This document shows positions 1 to 10,000 of a DNA stretch of 32,634 nucleotides, in pieces. The DNA is from Deltaproteobacteria bacterium. Its GTDB lineage: Bacteria > Myxococcota_A > UBA9160 > SMWR01. The stretch is from the NCBI GenBank assembly GCA_019313605.1, contig JAFDAW010000015.1, positions 1 to 32,634 on the forward strand, read 5' to 3'. The notes beneath the pieces were generated by a model. That model did no database searches, was not told where the DNA came from, and saw only the letters and a program-made list of their open reading frames with translations. The position numbers and the translations under genes were made by a program. Positions within the stretch are counted from its first letter, which is position 1. Each line of letters starts with the position of its first letter.

Positions 1-445
1 CGTTGAAGTAGGCGGGCACCGTGATGACTGCTTTCGATACGGGCTGCCCGATCTGTGCCTCGGCCACCGTCTTCATCTCTCGCAGAACCATCGCCGAAAT
101 TTCTGGAAGCGTGAACTGCTCGTCTCCGACTTCGATCACGACGCCGTGGTTGTCGCCTTCGGCGATCTTGTAGGAGCAGATCGACTGGGCTTTCTTGACT
201 TCCTCGGAGCCGAAGAAGCGCCCGATTAATCTCTTCGCGGACGCGATGGTCCGAGCCGGGTCGTGGACGAGGCCTGCGCGCGCTGCGTTGCCGACCGAGA
301 TCGACCCACCCTCCTGGAAGAAGACCACGCTCGCGGTGGTCCGTTCGCCATAGGCGTTGGCGAGTACCTTCGTGGAGTCTCCTTCTCGGATCGCGACGCA
401 GGAGTTGCTCGTTCCAAGGTCGATTCCGATCGCGATTTCGGACAT
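1..445 (-). CDS. dnaK: Molecular chaperone DnaK/Hsp70, N-terminal part (truncated by window edge)
   Basis: Reverse-complement translation from the ATG at 445..443: MSEIAIGIDLGTSNSCVAIREGD...ISAMVLREMKTVAEAQIGQPVSKAVITVPAYFN; Hsp70 signatures GIDLGTSNS and VITVPAYFN. Missing from the ORF track because it has no stop inside the window. Confidence 0.93.
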   Translation of the reverse strand, partial: MSEIAIGIDLGTSNSCVAIREGDSTKVLANAYGERTTASVVFFQEGGSISVGNAARAGLVHDPARTIASAKRLIGRFFGSEEVKKAQSICSYKIAEGDNHGVVIEVGDEQFTLPEISAMVLREMKTVAEAQIGQPVSKAVITVPAYFN

Positions 446-714
446 TTCAGTTTTATCCCCGCTGCGGCGTGTGCGCCGCCGCCCAACCCCGGGTTGGCGG
501 CCGGGCATTGCCCACCGTGTCTGTATCGGTATCGGCAGAATTCGTCTTTGCTCAAGGGCTCCGCGCGGTTGTCGGACCTGTTTCCGTCGATCCGAACTCC
601 AAATCCCCCCCGGGGACTGAGCCTGGATCGGTAAGAACCCCAAAAAGCCTTCGAGTTCGATAACTTGGCCTCGATCCAGCCAAGTGCTAACAAAGCCGCC
701 CGCGCGGAGAATTC

Positions 715-1464
715 ATGTCCGGTCATTCGAAGTGGTCCACCATCAAACGCAAGAAGGGCGCCGCAGATGCCAAGCGCGGCAAGATCTTCACCAAATTGAT
801 CCGCGAGATCGCGACCGCGGCCCGGATGGGGGGCGGCGATCCCGACTCCAATCCGCGCCTCCGCCTCGCCTGTGACAAGGGGCGTTCGGCGAACATGCCC
901 AAGGACAACATCGAGCGGGCCATCGCGAAGGGCACCGGCGCGGGGGAGGGTGACGCCTACGAGGAGGTGACCTACGAGGGTTACGGTCCGGGGGGTGTCG
1001 CGGTCTTCATCGAGACGCTCACCGACAACAAGAACCGCACCGTCGGAGATGTCCGCCACATTCTCACGAAGCACGGGGGCAACCTCGGGGCGAGTGGCTG
1101 TGTCAGCTATCTATTCGAAAAGAGAGGTGTTCTGAATTTCGATCGCTCGGGGATCGACGCGGACCGGCTGCTCGAGGTCGCTCTCGAAGCGGGCGCTGAC
1201 GATGTCACCGAGGAAGACAGCCATATCGGTGTGATCGTCGCGCCGACGGTTTTCGAGTCACTCAAGCGCGAGTTGGTGGCGGCCGGTTTCGAGCCCGAGC
1301 AGGCGGGCATCGAGATGGAGCCGACCACGATGGTCGCTGTCGAAGGGAACGAGGCTGAGTCGATGCTGAGTCTGGCGGACGCGCTCGACGACCTCGACGA
1401 TGTGCAGCAGGTGTACGCGAACTTCGACATCTCCGATGAGGAATTGGCCCGCATTGCGGGATGA
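715..1464 (+). CDS. yebC: YebC/PmpR family transcriptional regulator / translation factor
   Basis: [32 protein letters not shown] is the family N-terminus; lies upstream of ruvCAB as in many bacteria. Confidence 0.96.
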   Translation: MSGHSKWSTIKRKKGAADAKRGKIFTKLIREIATAARMGGGDPDSNPRLRLACDKGRSANMPKDNIERAIAKGTGAGEGDAYEEVTYEGYGPGGVAVFIETLTDNKNRTVGDVRHILTKHGGNLGASGCVSYLFEKRGVLNFDRSGIDADRLLEVALEAGADDVTEEDSHIGVIVAPTVFESLKRELVAAGFEPEQAGIEMEPTTMVAVEGNEAESMLSLADALDDLDDVQQVYANFDISDEELARIAG

Positions 1465-1604
1465 AGGCGCGGCTCCGATCTGGCCATGCGCGCACTCCTG
1501 CTGTGCTTGCTAGACTCGCATCCGCCTCCCCTCCTCCGAGATTGAAAACATCTGGCGCCCCCGCGATTTACCGCAGGGTCCGTCGGTCGCGGACGTGAGG
1601 TTTC

Positions 1605-2141
1605 ATGCGCATCCTCGGAATCGATCCGGGCTCGGTGGCCACTGGCTTTGGTGTCGTCGACTCGAAAGCCGGCAAGTTGATTCACGTCGTTCACGGAACA
1701 CTCCGCCCGACGCCGCGCTCGTCACCCGCTGAACGTCTCCACTACCTGCATCAAGCCATCAGCGAAGTAGTGCGCGATCACGCGCCCGACGCCGCGGTGG
1801 TCGAGCAGGTCTTCGTCTCTGCGAGCGCGCGTTCGGCACTGGTGCTCGGGCAGGCTCGGGGCGTTGCGTTGGCCGCGGTGGGTGCGGGCGGCAGAGCGGT
1901 CGTCGAATACTCGGCGTCGCGCATCAAGCTGGCCGTAACCGGAAATGGGCGCGCCGGCAAAGCCCAGGTGCAGAACATGGTTCGGAGATTGCTCGAGTTG
2001 GACCGCGCACCCGCCCGAGATGCCGCGGACGCGCTCGCCGCCGCGATCTGTCACGCGAACGCCGGAAGGATTGGCGCGCTGAGCCAGGCGGCGCGCTTGC
2101 CCGCGAAACGCTCGACGTTGCGGGTGAGGCGAGCACCGTGA
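1605..2141 (+). CDS. ruvC: Crossover junction endodeoxyribonuclease RuvC
   Basis: MRILGIDPGSVATGFGVVD..., VVEQVF, DAADALAAAICH catalytic motifs; followed by ruvA and ruvB. Confidence 0.95.
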   Translation: MRILGIDPGSVATGFGVVDSKAGKLIHVVHGTLRPTPRSSPAERLHYLHQAISEVVRDHAPDAAVVEQVFVSASARSALVLGQARGVALAAVGAGGRAVVEYSASRIKLAVTGNGRAGKAQVQNMVRRLLELDRAPARDAADALAAAICHANAGRIGALSQAARLPAKRSTLRVRRAP

Positions 2142-2758
2142 TCGCGCGGTTGGAGGGCGTGCTGCGCAACGTTGCACCTACCTGTGTCGTCGTCGACGTC
2201 GCTGGCGTCGGCTACGAGGTCAATATTCCGCTGTCGACCTTCACGGAGCTTCCCGACGAGGGCGAACCCGTCGTGCTCCGGATCTACACGCACGCGCGCG
2301 AGGGTGCGATCCAGTTGTTTGGTTTTCTCACGGAAAGCGAGCGTGCGGCGTTTACCCTGTTGCTTCGCGCGAACCGGGTCGGACCCAAGCTCGCCCAAAC
2401 CGTGCTCTCTGGAATTTCGCCGGTGGAGTTGTTCGAGGCCATTCAACTGGGCAAGGTGGCGGTTTTGCGCGCGGCGCCCGGCGTCGGGAGCAAGATGGCG
2501 GAGCGCATCCTGCTCGAACTCCGCGATCGCACCGGAGAACTCGCGGCTATTCTCACGTCTGCCGGAGAATTGGAGCCGTCGCTGGAAGGCGACGATCCGT
2601 CGACGACCTCTCTCGGACAGGCGTTGTCGGCGCTGCTGAACCTCGGCTATTCCAAGCCGCAGGCGGATCGCGCACTGACCCGTGCAGCGGAGGAGGAAGG
2701 GGATGATACGACCCTCGAGGGACTCGTTCGGGGCTCGTTGCGGGTGTTGATGAAATGA
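2138..2758 (+). CDS. ruvA: Holliday junction branch migration protein RuvA
   Basis: [51 protein letters not shown] HhH motif; 4-nt overlap with ruvC (GTGA). Confidence 0.95.
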   Translation: MIARLEGVLRNVAPTCVVVDVAGVGYEVNIPLSTFTELPDEGEPVVLRIYTHAREGAIQLFGFLTESERAAFTLLLRANRVGPKLAQTVLSGISPVELFEAIQLGKVAVLRAAPGVGSKMAERILLELRDRTGELAAILTSAGELEPSLEGDDPSTTSLGQALSALLNLGYSKPQADRALTRAAEEEGDDTTLEGLVRGSLRVLMK

Positions 2759-3801
2759 CCCTCGCACGTGAGGAGATCGGAACGCTGTCGCGCGCTGCGC
2801 TGCCGGGCGAAGAGGCGCTCGAGGTTCGGCTCCGACCGGCCACCCTCGACGAAATGGTCGGCCAGGATCGGCTGCGCGAAAATCTCGCGGTGTTCATTCG
2901 CGCGGCGTGCGATCGCGGCGAATCGCTCGACCACCTGCTCTTTCACGGCCCGCCGGGTCTCGGCAAGACCTCACTCGCCCATGTCGTCGCCCACGAAATG
3001 GGCGCTTCGATCCGCGTGACGAGTGGGCCCGCGATCGAGAGGCCCGGAGATCTGGCCGCGATGCTCTCGAATCTCCAGCCGGACGAGGTGTTGTTCATCG
3101 ACGAGATTCACCGGATGTCCGCGTCGATCGAGGAAATCCTCTACCCGGCGATGGAGGATTTCAAACTCGACATCATGATCGGGCAGGGCGCGGGGGCCCA
3201 ATCGATCCGCCTGGATCTGCCGCGTTTCACGTTGATTGGGGCGACCACCCGCGCGGGCTTGCTGACCGCTCCGCTGCGGGATCGATTCGGTTGGTCGGCA
3301 CGCCTCGAGTACTACCCGTCAGAAGACCTCGAGCGCATCCTCGCGCGAAGTGCGCGAGTCCTCGGCGTGAAACTCGAAGCCGGGGCCTGCACCGAGATCG
3401 CGCGGCGTTCGCGCGGTACACCGAGGATCGCCAACCGGTTGTTGCGGCGGGTTCGCGATTTTTCGGAGGTCGCTGAAGGGCAGGGCAGCGCGATCGATTG
3501 CGCGCGCGCCCGCTTCGCGCTCGAACGCCTCGACGTCGACGATTCGGGTTTCGACGGCCTGGACCGGCTGCTGATCCTCACACTGCTGGAGAAGTTCGAC
3601 GGTGGCCCGGCCGGGATCGAGACCCTCGCGGCCGCTGTGGGCGAGGATCGCGGAACCCTCGAGGACGTCGTCGAGCCCTACCTGATCCACCGGGGCTTCC
3701 TGAGTCGTACGCCGCGCGGGCGGGTCGCCACGCGCCTCGCGAGGGAGTATTTCGAGATGCCCTTGCCCGACGGAGCCGACAGTCAGCAAAAGCTGCTCTG
3801 A
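2755..3801 (+). CDS. ruvB: Holliday junction branch migration helicase RuvB
   Basis: [37 protein letters not shown] Walker A, FIDEIHRM Walker B; ATGA overlap with ruvA. Confidence 0.97.
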   Translation: MTLAREEIGTLSRAALPGEEALEVRLRPATLDEMVGQDRLRENLAVFIRAACDRGESLDHLLFHGPPGLGKTSLAHVVAHEMGASIRVTSGPAIERPGDLAAMLSNLQPDEVLFIDEIHRMSASIEEILYPAMEDFKLDIMIGQGAGAQSIRLDLPRFTLIGATTRAGLLTAPLRDRFGWSARLEYYPSEDLERILARSARVLGVKLEAGACTEIARRSRGTPRIANRLLRRVRDFSEVAEGQGSAIDCARARFALERLDVDDSGFDGLDRLLILTLLEKFDGGPAGIETLAAAVGEDRGTLEDVVEPYLIHRGFLSRTPRGRVATRLAREYFEMPLPDGADSQQKLL

Positions 3802-3863
3802 AGCGGTTCCGCGCAGCTTCCGACGCCCCTCATGCCCCGTGGCTCCGTCCTAAGCCGGCAAGC

Positions 3864-3910
3864 GGTGCGACTCCTGTAACGGGGCCGCGAAACGCCGCCA
3901 GGAGGCCAGC
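3864..3910 (+). ncRNA. Tentative structured leader RNA, cobalamin-riboswitch-like boxes
   Basis: GGTGCGACTCC (3864-3874), TGTAACGGGG, and a B12-box-like GCCAGGAGGCCAGC (3897-3910) occur in the order expected for cobalamin riboswitches but compressed; recalled consensus only, no covariance search done. Confidence 0.2.
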
Positions 3911-3970
3911 GGGGGGCCCTCCAGGGGAATACCCCTCAACGCAGAGTCTTCGCCAGCCGATACGTCATTC

Positions 3971-3996
3971 GATCCGGTGCAGTCGTGCACCGCATC
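3971..3996. promoter_or_regulatory. Inverted repeat upstream of the TPR-kinase gene
   Basis: GATcCGGTGCA-GTCG-TGCACCGcATC: 7-bp perfect stem, 4-nt loop, plus 3 more pairs after one mismatch; ends 28 nt before the GTG start. Confidence 0.5.
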
Positions 3997-4024
3997 CCAT
4001 TCATAGAGGCGAGGAGCGGCTGAC

Positions 4025-6601
4025 GTGGGCGTACTGCTGATCCTGGGTCGGATTCTGGCGATCGCCGGTGGATTCGTCCTGTTCGCATTTGGCGTGGCAG
4101 CCCTGGGCGTCGCCTATCTGCCGGAAAACGAAATCGCACGCATAGCGGGTCGGCTGGCGGTGGGGATCGGCGCCATCGTGCTCAGCCCGTTCGGTTTGTC
4201 GAGCGATCCGCGCGACGTGATGGTGGGCATTCAATCGGGCTTCGCGATGCGCTTCATCGCGGCGCCGGTGGGCCTGATCGCGTTCGTCGCGGCCCTGCTT
4301 CCGGGCAGCCCCAAGATTTCGGAAGGCACGACCTCCGATGGCGGAACGCTTTCTCCAGAGACCGATTCGGGAGTGCTCCGCAAGAAGCGCAGGCATGCCT
4401 CCAGCCTCGCAAAACGAGAGGGCGCACTGGCCGCGGGGGAGTACTGCTTCGACAACGGTTTGATGGAAGACGCCGCGGATCACTTCATCGAGGCCGAGCA
4501 GTGGGTGCGCGCGGCCGAGATTCGCCACGACGAGGGCCGCTTCATCGATTCCGCGGAGCTCTACATGAAGGGCGAGCGCTTCGACGCGGCGGGCCGCATC
4601 TTCGCCCAACAAGAAGAGAACGGGCGCGCCGGCGATGCCTACTATCGAGCGGGTAACCACGGCATTGCCGCGGAATTGCTCGAAAAGGCGGGCGAACATC
4701 TCAGGGCCGCGGAGGCCTACGAAGAGTCCGATTACTCCCGTCAGGCCGCCCAGGCGTACGTGAAGTGTGGCAAGTGGGAGAAGGCGGCAATCTGCCTGGA
4801 GCAGACCATCCTCGAAGAGTCGACCGGCGGTCGGGGCGAGGGCGTCAAGAATCCCTCGGTGCAAAAGCTCGTCCGGATGGCGGGCAACCTCTTCGAGCGG
4901 GGGGGGCAGTTCGAGCGGGCGGAAACCGTGCTCGAGCGCGGCGAATGCTTTGCAGAGGCCGCAGAAATTGCGCTGCGCCAGGGCCGGGACGAGAAGGCGG
5001 TCGAGCTCTTCCTTCGCGCCAAGGATGCTCCGCGCGCCGCCGACGTGATGACGCAGTTGGGACAGGAAGAAGACGCCGCGCGGGTGCTCGCGGAATATCA
5101 CCGGGATCTGGGCGATGACGAGGAGGCCGCGCGTTGCTTCGAGAAAGCGGGCGAGCTGCTCAACGCGGGTGACATCTACCGGATGCTCGAACAATACGAG
5201 AAGGCGGGCGAGTGCTACGAGCGCTTCGGGGATTCCGCGCAGGCAGCCGAGATGTTTTCGCTGGCGGGTGATCGCCAGCGCGCATCGGCGAGCTACGAGC
5301 AGGCGGGCCTCTATACCGAGGCCGCGGATTGCGCTTCCGAAACCGGGGATGAAAACAAGCAGGCCGAGTTGCTCGCCCAGGCGGGCAATCATCTCAAAGC
5401 GGGTGCGATCCACCTGAAGGCGCGGCGGATCGACGAGGCGATCGAGGTTCTGCAACAAATCCAATCGGACCACGCCGATTTCACCGCCGCATCGGCAAAA
5501 CTCGGCGAGATCTTCCTCAAGCGCGGCAAGCACACACTCGCGATCGTGAAATTGCGCCACGCGACGGACAACGTCGAGATCACGAAACGCAACGCGCCGG
5601 CCTTCTACTACCTCGCGGTAGCGCTCGACGCCAATGGCGATCTCACCGAGGCGGACGCGATCTTCGAGCAGATCCTTTCGTTCGACTACAGCTTCAAGGA
5701 CGTTCAGGAGCGTCTGGGCCGAACGCGTTCGAATCTCGAGAAACAAGATGCAGAATCCAAGGTCACCGAATCACCACCGATGACGAAGACCGCCGAGCAG
5801 GGCCGCTACAAGATCACCGGCAAACTCGGAAAGGGCGGAATGGGAATCGTCTACAAGGCGACAGACACCGTTTTGGATCGCACCGTGGCCTACAAGGTGT
5901 TGCCCGATTCGCTGCAGGAAAACCCCCAGGCGCTGAAGAACTTCCTGCGCGAAGCGAAGAGTGCCGCCAAGCTCAACCACCCGGGCATCGTCACCGTCTA
6001 CGACGCCGGTGAGCAGGATGGCGTGTTCTACATTGCGATGGAGTACGTTGACGGAAACACACTCAAGGAAATCATCAAGCACCGCGGCAAGATCTCGCCC
6101 GGAGGAATCGTTCACGTGCTCACGCAGATGTGCGAGGCCCTGGCCTACGCGCACGAGCAGAAGGTCGTCCACCGCGACATCAAGACCGCGAACACGATGT
6201 GGACCCGCGACCGGAAGGCGAAGATCATGGATTTCGGACTCGCGAAGGTGATCGAAGAAGTCCGGAACCACACGACGGTCGTGTCCGGAACGCCCTACTA
6301 CATGAGTCCGGAGCAGACGCTCGGAAAGAACGTCGACCATCGAACCGACATCTACTCTCTCGGTGTCTCCGTGTTCGAACTCGCCACCGGAACACTGCCT
6401 TTCCGGGAAGGGAATCTTCCGTATCACCACGTGCACACGCCCCCGCCCGATCCTCGAGAGTTCAACGCCGAGTTGCCTCCCCTGATCGTGGACATCATCG
6501 CGCGTTGTCTCGAGAAAGAACCCGCGAACCGCTACCAGAGTGCGCTCGAAATCGTGACGGAGATCAAGGCCGCTCTCGAGGGTGGAGAGGCGAAAGCCTG
6601 A
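4025..6601 (+). CDS. Membrane-anchored helical-repeat (TPR-like) protein with C-terminal Ser/Thr protein kinase domain
   Basis: Hydrophobic N-terminus (MGVLLILGRILAIAGGFVLFAFGVAALGVAYL), repeats such as GNHGIAAELLEKA and GEHLRAAEAYEES, then Hanks-type kinase RYKITGKLGKGGMGIVYKATD...HRDIKTANTMW...DFGLAKV...GTPYYMSPEQ. Confidence 0.93.
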   Translation: MGVLLILGRILAIAGGFVLFAFGVAALGVAYLPENEIARIAGRLAVGIGAIVLSPFGLSSDPRDVMVGIQSGFAMRFIAAPVGLIAFVAALLPGSPKISEGTTSDGGTLSPETDSGVLRKKRRHASSLAKREGALAAGEYCFDNGLMEDAADHFIEAEQWVRAAEIRHDEGRFIDSAELYMKGERFDAAGRIFAQQEENGRAGDAYYRAGNHGIAAELLEKAGEHLRAAEAYEESDYSRQAAQAYVKCGKWEKAAICLEQTILEESTGGRGEGVKNPSVQKLVRMAGNLFERGGQFERAETVLERGECFAEAAEIALRQGRDEKAVELFLRAKDAPRAADVMTQLGQEEDAARVLAEYHRDLGDDEEAARCFEKAGELLNAGDIYRMLEQYEKAGECYERFGDSAQAAEMFSLAGDRQRASASYEQAGLYTEAADCASETGDENKQAELLAQAGNHLKAGAIHLKARRIDEAIEVLQQIQSDHADFTAASAKLGEIFLKRGKHTLAIVKLRHATDNVEITKRNAPAFYYLAVALDANGDLTEADAIFEQILSFDYSFKDVQERLGRTRSNLEKQDAESKVTESPPMTKTAEQGRYKITGKLGKGGMGIVYKATDTVLDRTVAYKVLPDSLQENPQALKNFLREAKSAAKLNHPGIVTVYDAGEQDGVFYIAMEYVDGNTLKEIIKHRGKISPGGIVHVLTQMCEALAYAHEQKVVHRDIKTANTMWTRDRKAKIMDFGLAKVIEEVRNHTTVVSGTPYYMSPEQTLGKNVDHRTDIYSLGVSVFELATGTLPFREGNLPYHHVHTPPPDPREFNAELPPLIVDIIARCLEKEPANRYQSALEIVTEIKAALEGGEAKA

Positions 6602-6610
6602 ACGCTGAAG

Positions 6611-6633
6611 CGAGCCCGGCTATTTCGGGCTCG
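6611..6633. terminator. Hairpin between convergent genes (possible bidirectional terminator)
   Basis: CGAGCCCG-gctattt-CGGGCTCG, 8-bp perfect stem in the gap between the kinase gene (+) and the PilZ gene (-); no strong T-tract. Confidence 0.45.
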
Positions 6634-6680
6634 GTCCGCGGTGTGGTGGGCTCGACTCGGTGAGTGGTTCTCTGGGCGGG

Positions 6681-7019
6681 TTAACCGAGGCTTTCGAGTT
6701 CGACCGCAACGGCGCTGGCAGCGGTTCGATTCAGGAACTCGATGCCCATGCCGGTGGCACCCGCGGCGCCATTCCCGACGCTATTCGACCAGACGACGCG
6801 TCCCTCGATCTCGTGACGCGTGCCCGTCTCTGATAACTGAAAGCGCAGTTTGAGAAGTGAACCGACGGAGGCCGGTGAGTCTGTTTCGATGAACAAGCCG
6901 CCCGCGCCCAGTGTGGTGGCTCTCTCGGAGTGCAGGCGCGTGTCCGAAAGATACTCGACCGTGATGCGAACGGTCCGACGGCGATAGCGTCGCTTGGATG
7001 CGCCACGGACGCTGCTCAT
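6681..7019 (-). CDS. PilZ-like domain protein
   Basis: 112 aa; KRRYRRRTVRITVEYLSD (arginine-rich motif), ATTLGAGGLFIETDSP (PilZ-like GGLFI segment), GMGIEFLN C-terminal motif. Confidence 0.75.
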   Translation of the reverse strand: MSSVRGASKRRYRRRTVRITVEYLSDTRLHSERATTLGAGGLFIETDSPASVGSLLKLRFQLSETGTRHEIEGRVVWSNSVGNGAAGATGMGIEFLNRTAASAVAVELESLG

Positions 7020-7062
7020 CGCACCTTCCCCTGACGAGAGCGGGCTCGCTTTGCCCGCATCC

Positions 7063-10000
7063 TCAAAGCTGGCGTAGCCACGACCCGATTGCCTGTCGCA
7101 GCAGCGCGTTGGCGGCCGGCCTCTCGGTTACCCATGCCGTGAGATCCGCTTTTTCCGAAATCTCTTCGGTGCGGTGTTCGGAAGCGTCGCGCGCCAACGC
7201 GATCAGGGCCGTGCGAAGATCGATTCCGGTCTCGTCGATGGCCACCGCTGCCGCTAGAGCCCGCACTTCGTTGCGCCAATCTTCGAAGTCGATTTGCTCG
7301 ATCTGTTCGATGGAATCGTCTTTGAGGTGCTGCCGAAGTCGGCGTCGAAGCCGCCGCTTGATGGCTGTCGAGACCGCGTTGACGACGCGGCCGTCTCCGT
7401 GGGCTCCTTCTAGATCCAACGCAAGGCCCGCGATCAGCACGACCAGATCGCGCAGCTCCTGGGTGGAGACGGGGAGCAGGGCGGATGCAGTCAGGCGGCC
7501 TTCTGCGGCGAGCGCTTCGGCGTGGAAGGCTGCGATGGGGTCGTCGGGCGTTTGACCCACCTGGGGATCCGAGGTGTCGAGCGCCGTCGCGAGTTCGCTT
7601 GCTGACTCGTTTACCATTCTGCGGAGTTTTTCCCAGAGCGGTTTCGAGAGTTCTCCATTTCCGCCGTAGTGCGGCTTGGCGGCAGCATTGTCTCCGACTG
7701 CTTCGCAGTCGCCGGGCGATGCGATGCCGAGTGCGTGCGCGATTCCCGCGCCGGTAGCGGTCGCCTCTCGATTTCCGTGCTCTCGGGCGACGCGAAGGAG
7801 TGTGCGAAGCGAACCTACATGGCAGGGGTTGTCGTTCAGCACCTGCTCGTAATGGGTGAGCGCTTCTTGCCAATCCGCGGGTCGGTGGCTCAAGAATTCG
7901 GCGAGGGAGGCGTGCATCTCGATCCGGTCGGGGTTGAGAATGACTCCCTGGCGGTAGGCGGTGATGGCGCCGTCCGGATCTTCCAGCGGACCCGCGAGCA
8001 GACGACCGAGCTGTTGGAGTACTTCCGAGAGCCCCTCGCGATCGTGGCCGTGGTGTTCGCGATGAAATTCTCTGAGTGCATCCGCGGCAGCCTGCCATTT
8101 GCCGAGCCCTCGCAGCAGGCGAGCCCGGGACAGGGCCGCTTCCACGCAATCCGGGTCCGCACTGGCCGCAGCCCGGAACGCATCGGCGGCCTCTTCTTTT
8201 TCACCCAGCTGATCGAGAACGCGCCCGCGGATGAGCGACAGCACCGGGCTCGACTTGGCGCCGTCCACGCCACTGACGGCCATCGATGCGACCTGCAGCG
8301 CGTCTTCGGCGCGGTTTGACTCCCAGAGGAGTGTCGTCAAAGCCTCCCAGGCTCGAAGCCGGCTCGGATCTGCGTCGAGTACATCGCGGAGGTGGATTTC
8401 GGCGGATTCGTTTCGATCTCCGTCGCGCAGTTCCCACTCGGCCGCGCGAAGCAGTCGCTCTGCGCGTTGGGGGTGCTCGGCTGCGATATCCGCCCAGCGC
8501 ACCAGGCAGGCAATCCCCTCGTCGACGTTCTCTTTCGCCTCCCAGAGTTCGACGAGCGCCCGGTGGGCATCGTCGAGGTGTGAATCTTCTTGCAGTGCGG
8601 TCTCGAGGTTGTCGATTGCCGCCTCGTGCTCGCCGGCTTCCCACTGCGCGCGTCCGATCACCGAGAGTTGAGCCGCGCGATCGGGATTGGACCCCTCGAT
8701 CGCGAGCCGCTTCTCGAGGATTGCCTTCGCGCCCGAGAAGTCGCCTTGTGCGGCGAGTGCTTCTCCGTAACGGGCAAGAATTTCTGGATCTTCAGGCGAT
8801 AGTTCGTACGCCACGGAGAAACAACGCGCGGTGACGTCCGGATGATCGAGTTCTCGAGCTGCTTGTCCACCGGCGACCGCTGCGGCCAGCTGCTGCTCGG
8901 AGGTCAGTCGGTTTGCAGTGGATGCCAGATCAATCGTCTGTGTCGCGGCCGATTCGGCTTCCTCGAACTCTCCGAGTTCGCACGCAAGCCGGGCGAGAAT
9001 CGCGTGAGCGTCGGCGGCTCCCGAGTCCCGGCGAAGCGCATCGCGAATCCGGTCAGCCGCCTGTGCGGTCGAGGAACTCTCGGAAAGTTCTGCGGCTCGA
9101 ATCAATCGCGCGCAGCCCTCGTGATCATCACAGCGTTCGGCCGCGCTGCAAAGTGCGGCTGCCGCACCCATGAGGTCGCCGGTCGCCTCGCGGAGCTGAG
9201 CGGCGGTGTCCCAGGCGGGTCGATGCGTGGGGTCCACTTCGAGTGCGTGATCGATTCGCTCTCGAGCGGCACCCGCGTGACCGAGTCCGTCGAGGGTTTC
9301 CGCGAGCTTCACGTGGTCGGCGCAGCTGGCACCGGATTCTGCGTTGTCGCACCAGAGTTCGAAGGTCTTTGCGAACGCCTCCCGATTGTCCACGCGTTCG
9401 TAGAGGAGTGCGAGTTCATGCAGTGCTGCGGGCGGAAGGCCGCCGATGCTGGCCGCGGTTTCGTAATCGCGTATCGATCGATCGATCTCGTCCGTGTGAT
9501 CACGCGCGAGTTCAGCGGCGCGAATCAATACCTCGAAGCGGCGATCTGGCGCAGCGTCTCCGAGCATTTCGACCTCACTCTCGTAGAGGTCGAGCGCGCC
9601 GCGCCAATCTTCCATCGCTTCGAGCAATTCCTGGAGAGATCGCAGCGATTCGAAATCCTGGGGATCGGCCTCGAGGGCGGCCGCGTACGATCGACTCGCG
9701 CGTGTCGTCGAGTGCAACCGAGTCCAGCAGACGTCGCCAAGCCGGCGCAGCAACGCGGCGCGCCTGGACGCGAGGGTCGGTGCGCCATGCTCGAGTTCGT
9801 GCTCGAGGGTCTGGGCGACTTCGGCCCAACGCCCGAGGCGTTCGAGGTTGCTCCGAAGCGCGCGCAAAGCGGGCGCGCAGAGTGGGTCCTGCTTCAAGAC
9901 TTCTCGATAGGCGGCGATTGCCGCGGCGGGCAGGTGCAGTCGCTCGGCACGCAGGCGGCCGAGTCTGAGCCAGCCTTCCGGGTCGTTCGGTTCGCGTTTC

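Noticed and set aside
663-690. CIRCE (HrcA) element near dnaK
   Set aside because: Only the right half (AAGTGCTAA) resembles CIRCE; the left arm is not TTAGCACTC, and the element sits nearer yebC than dnaK
4001-5746. 581-aa minus-strand ORF opposite the repeat region of the kinase gene
   Set aside because: Its apparent repetitiveness mirrors the 39-nt periodicity of the plus-strand coding repeats
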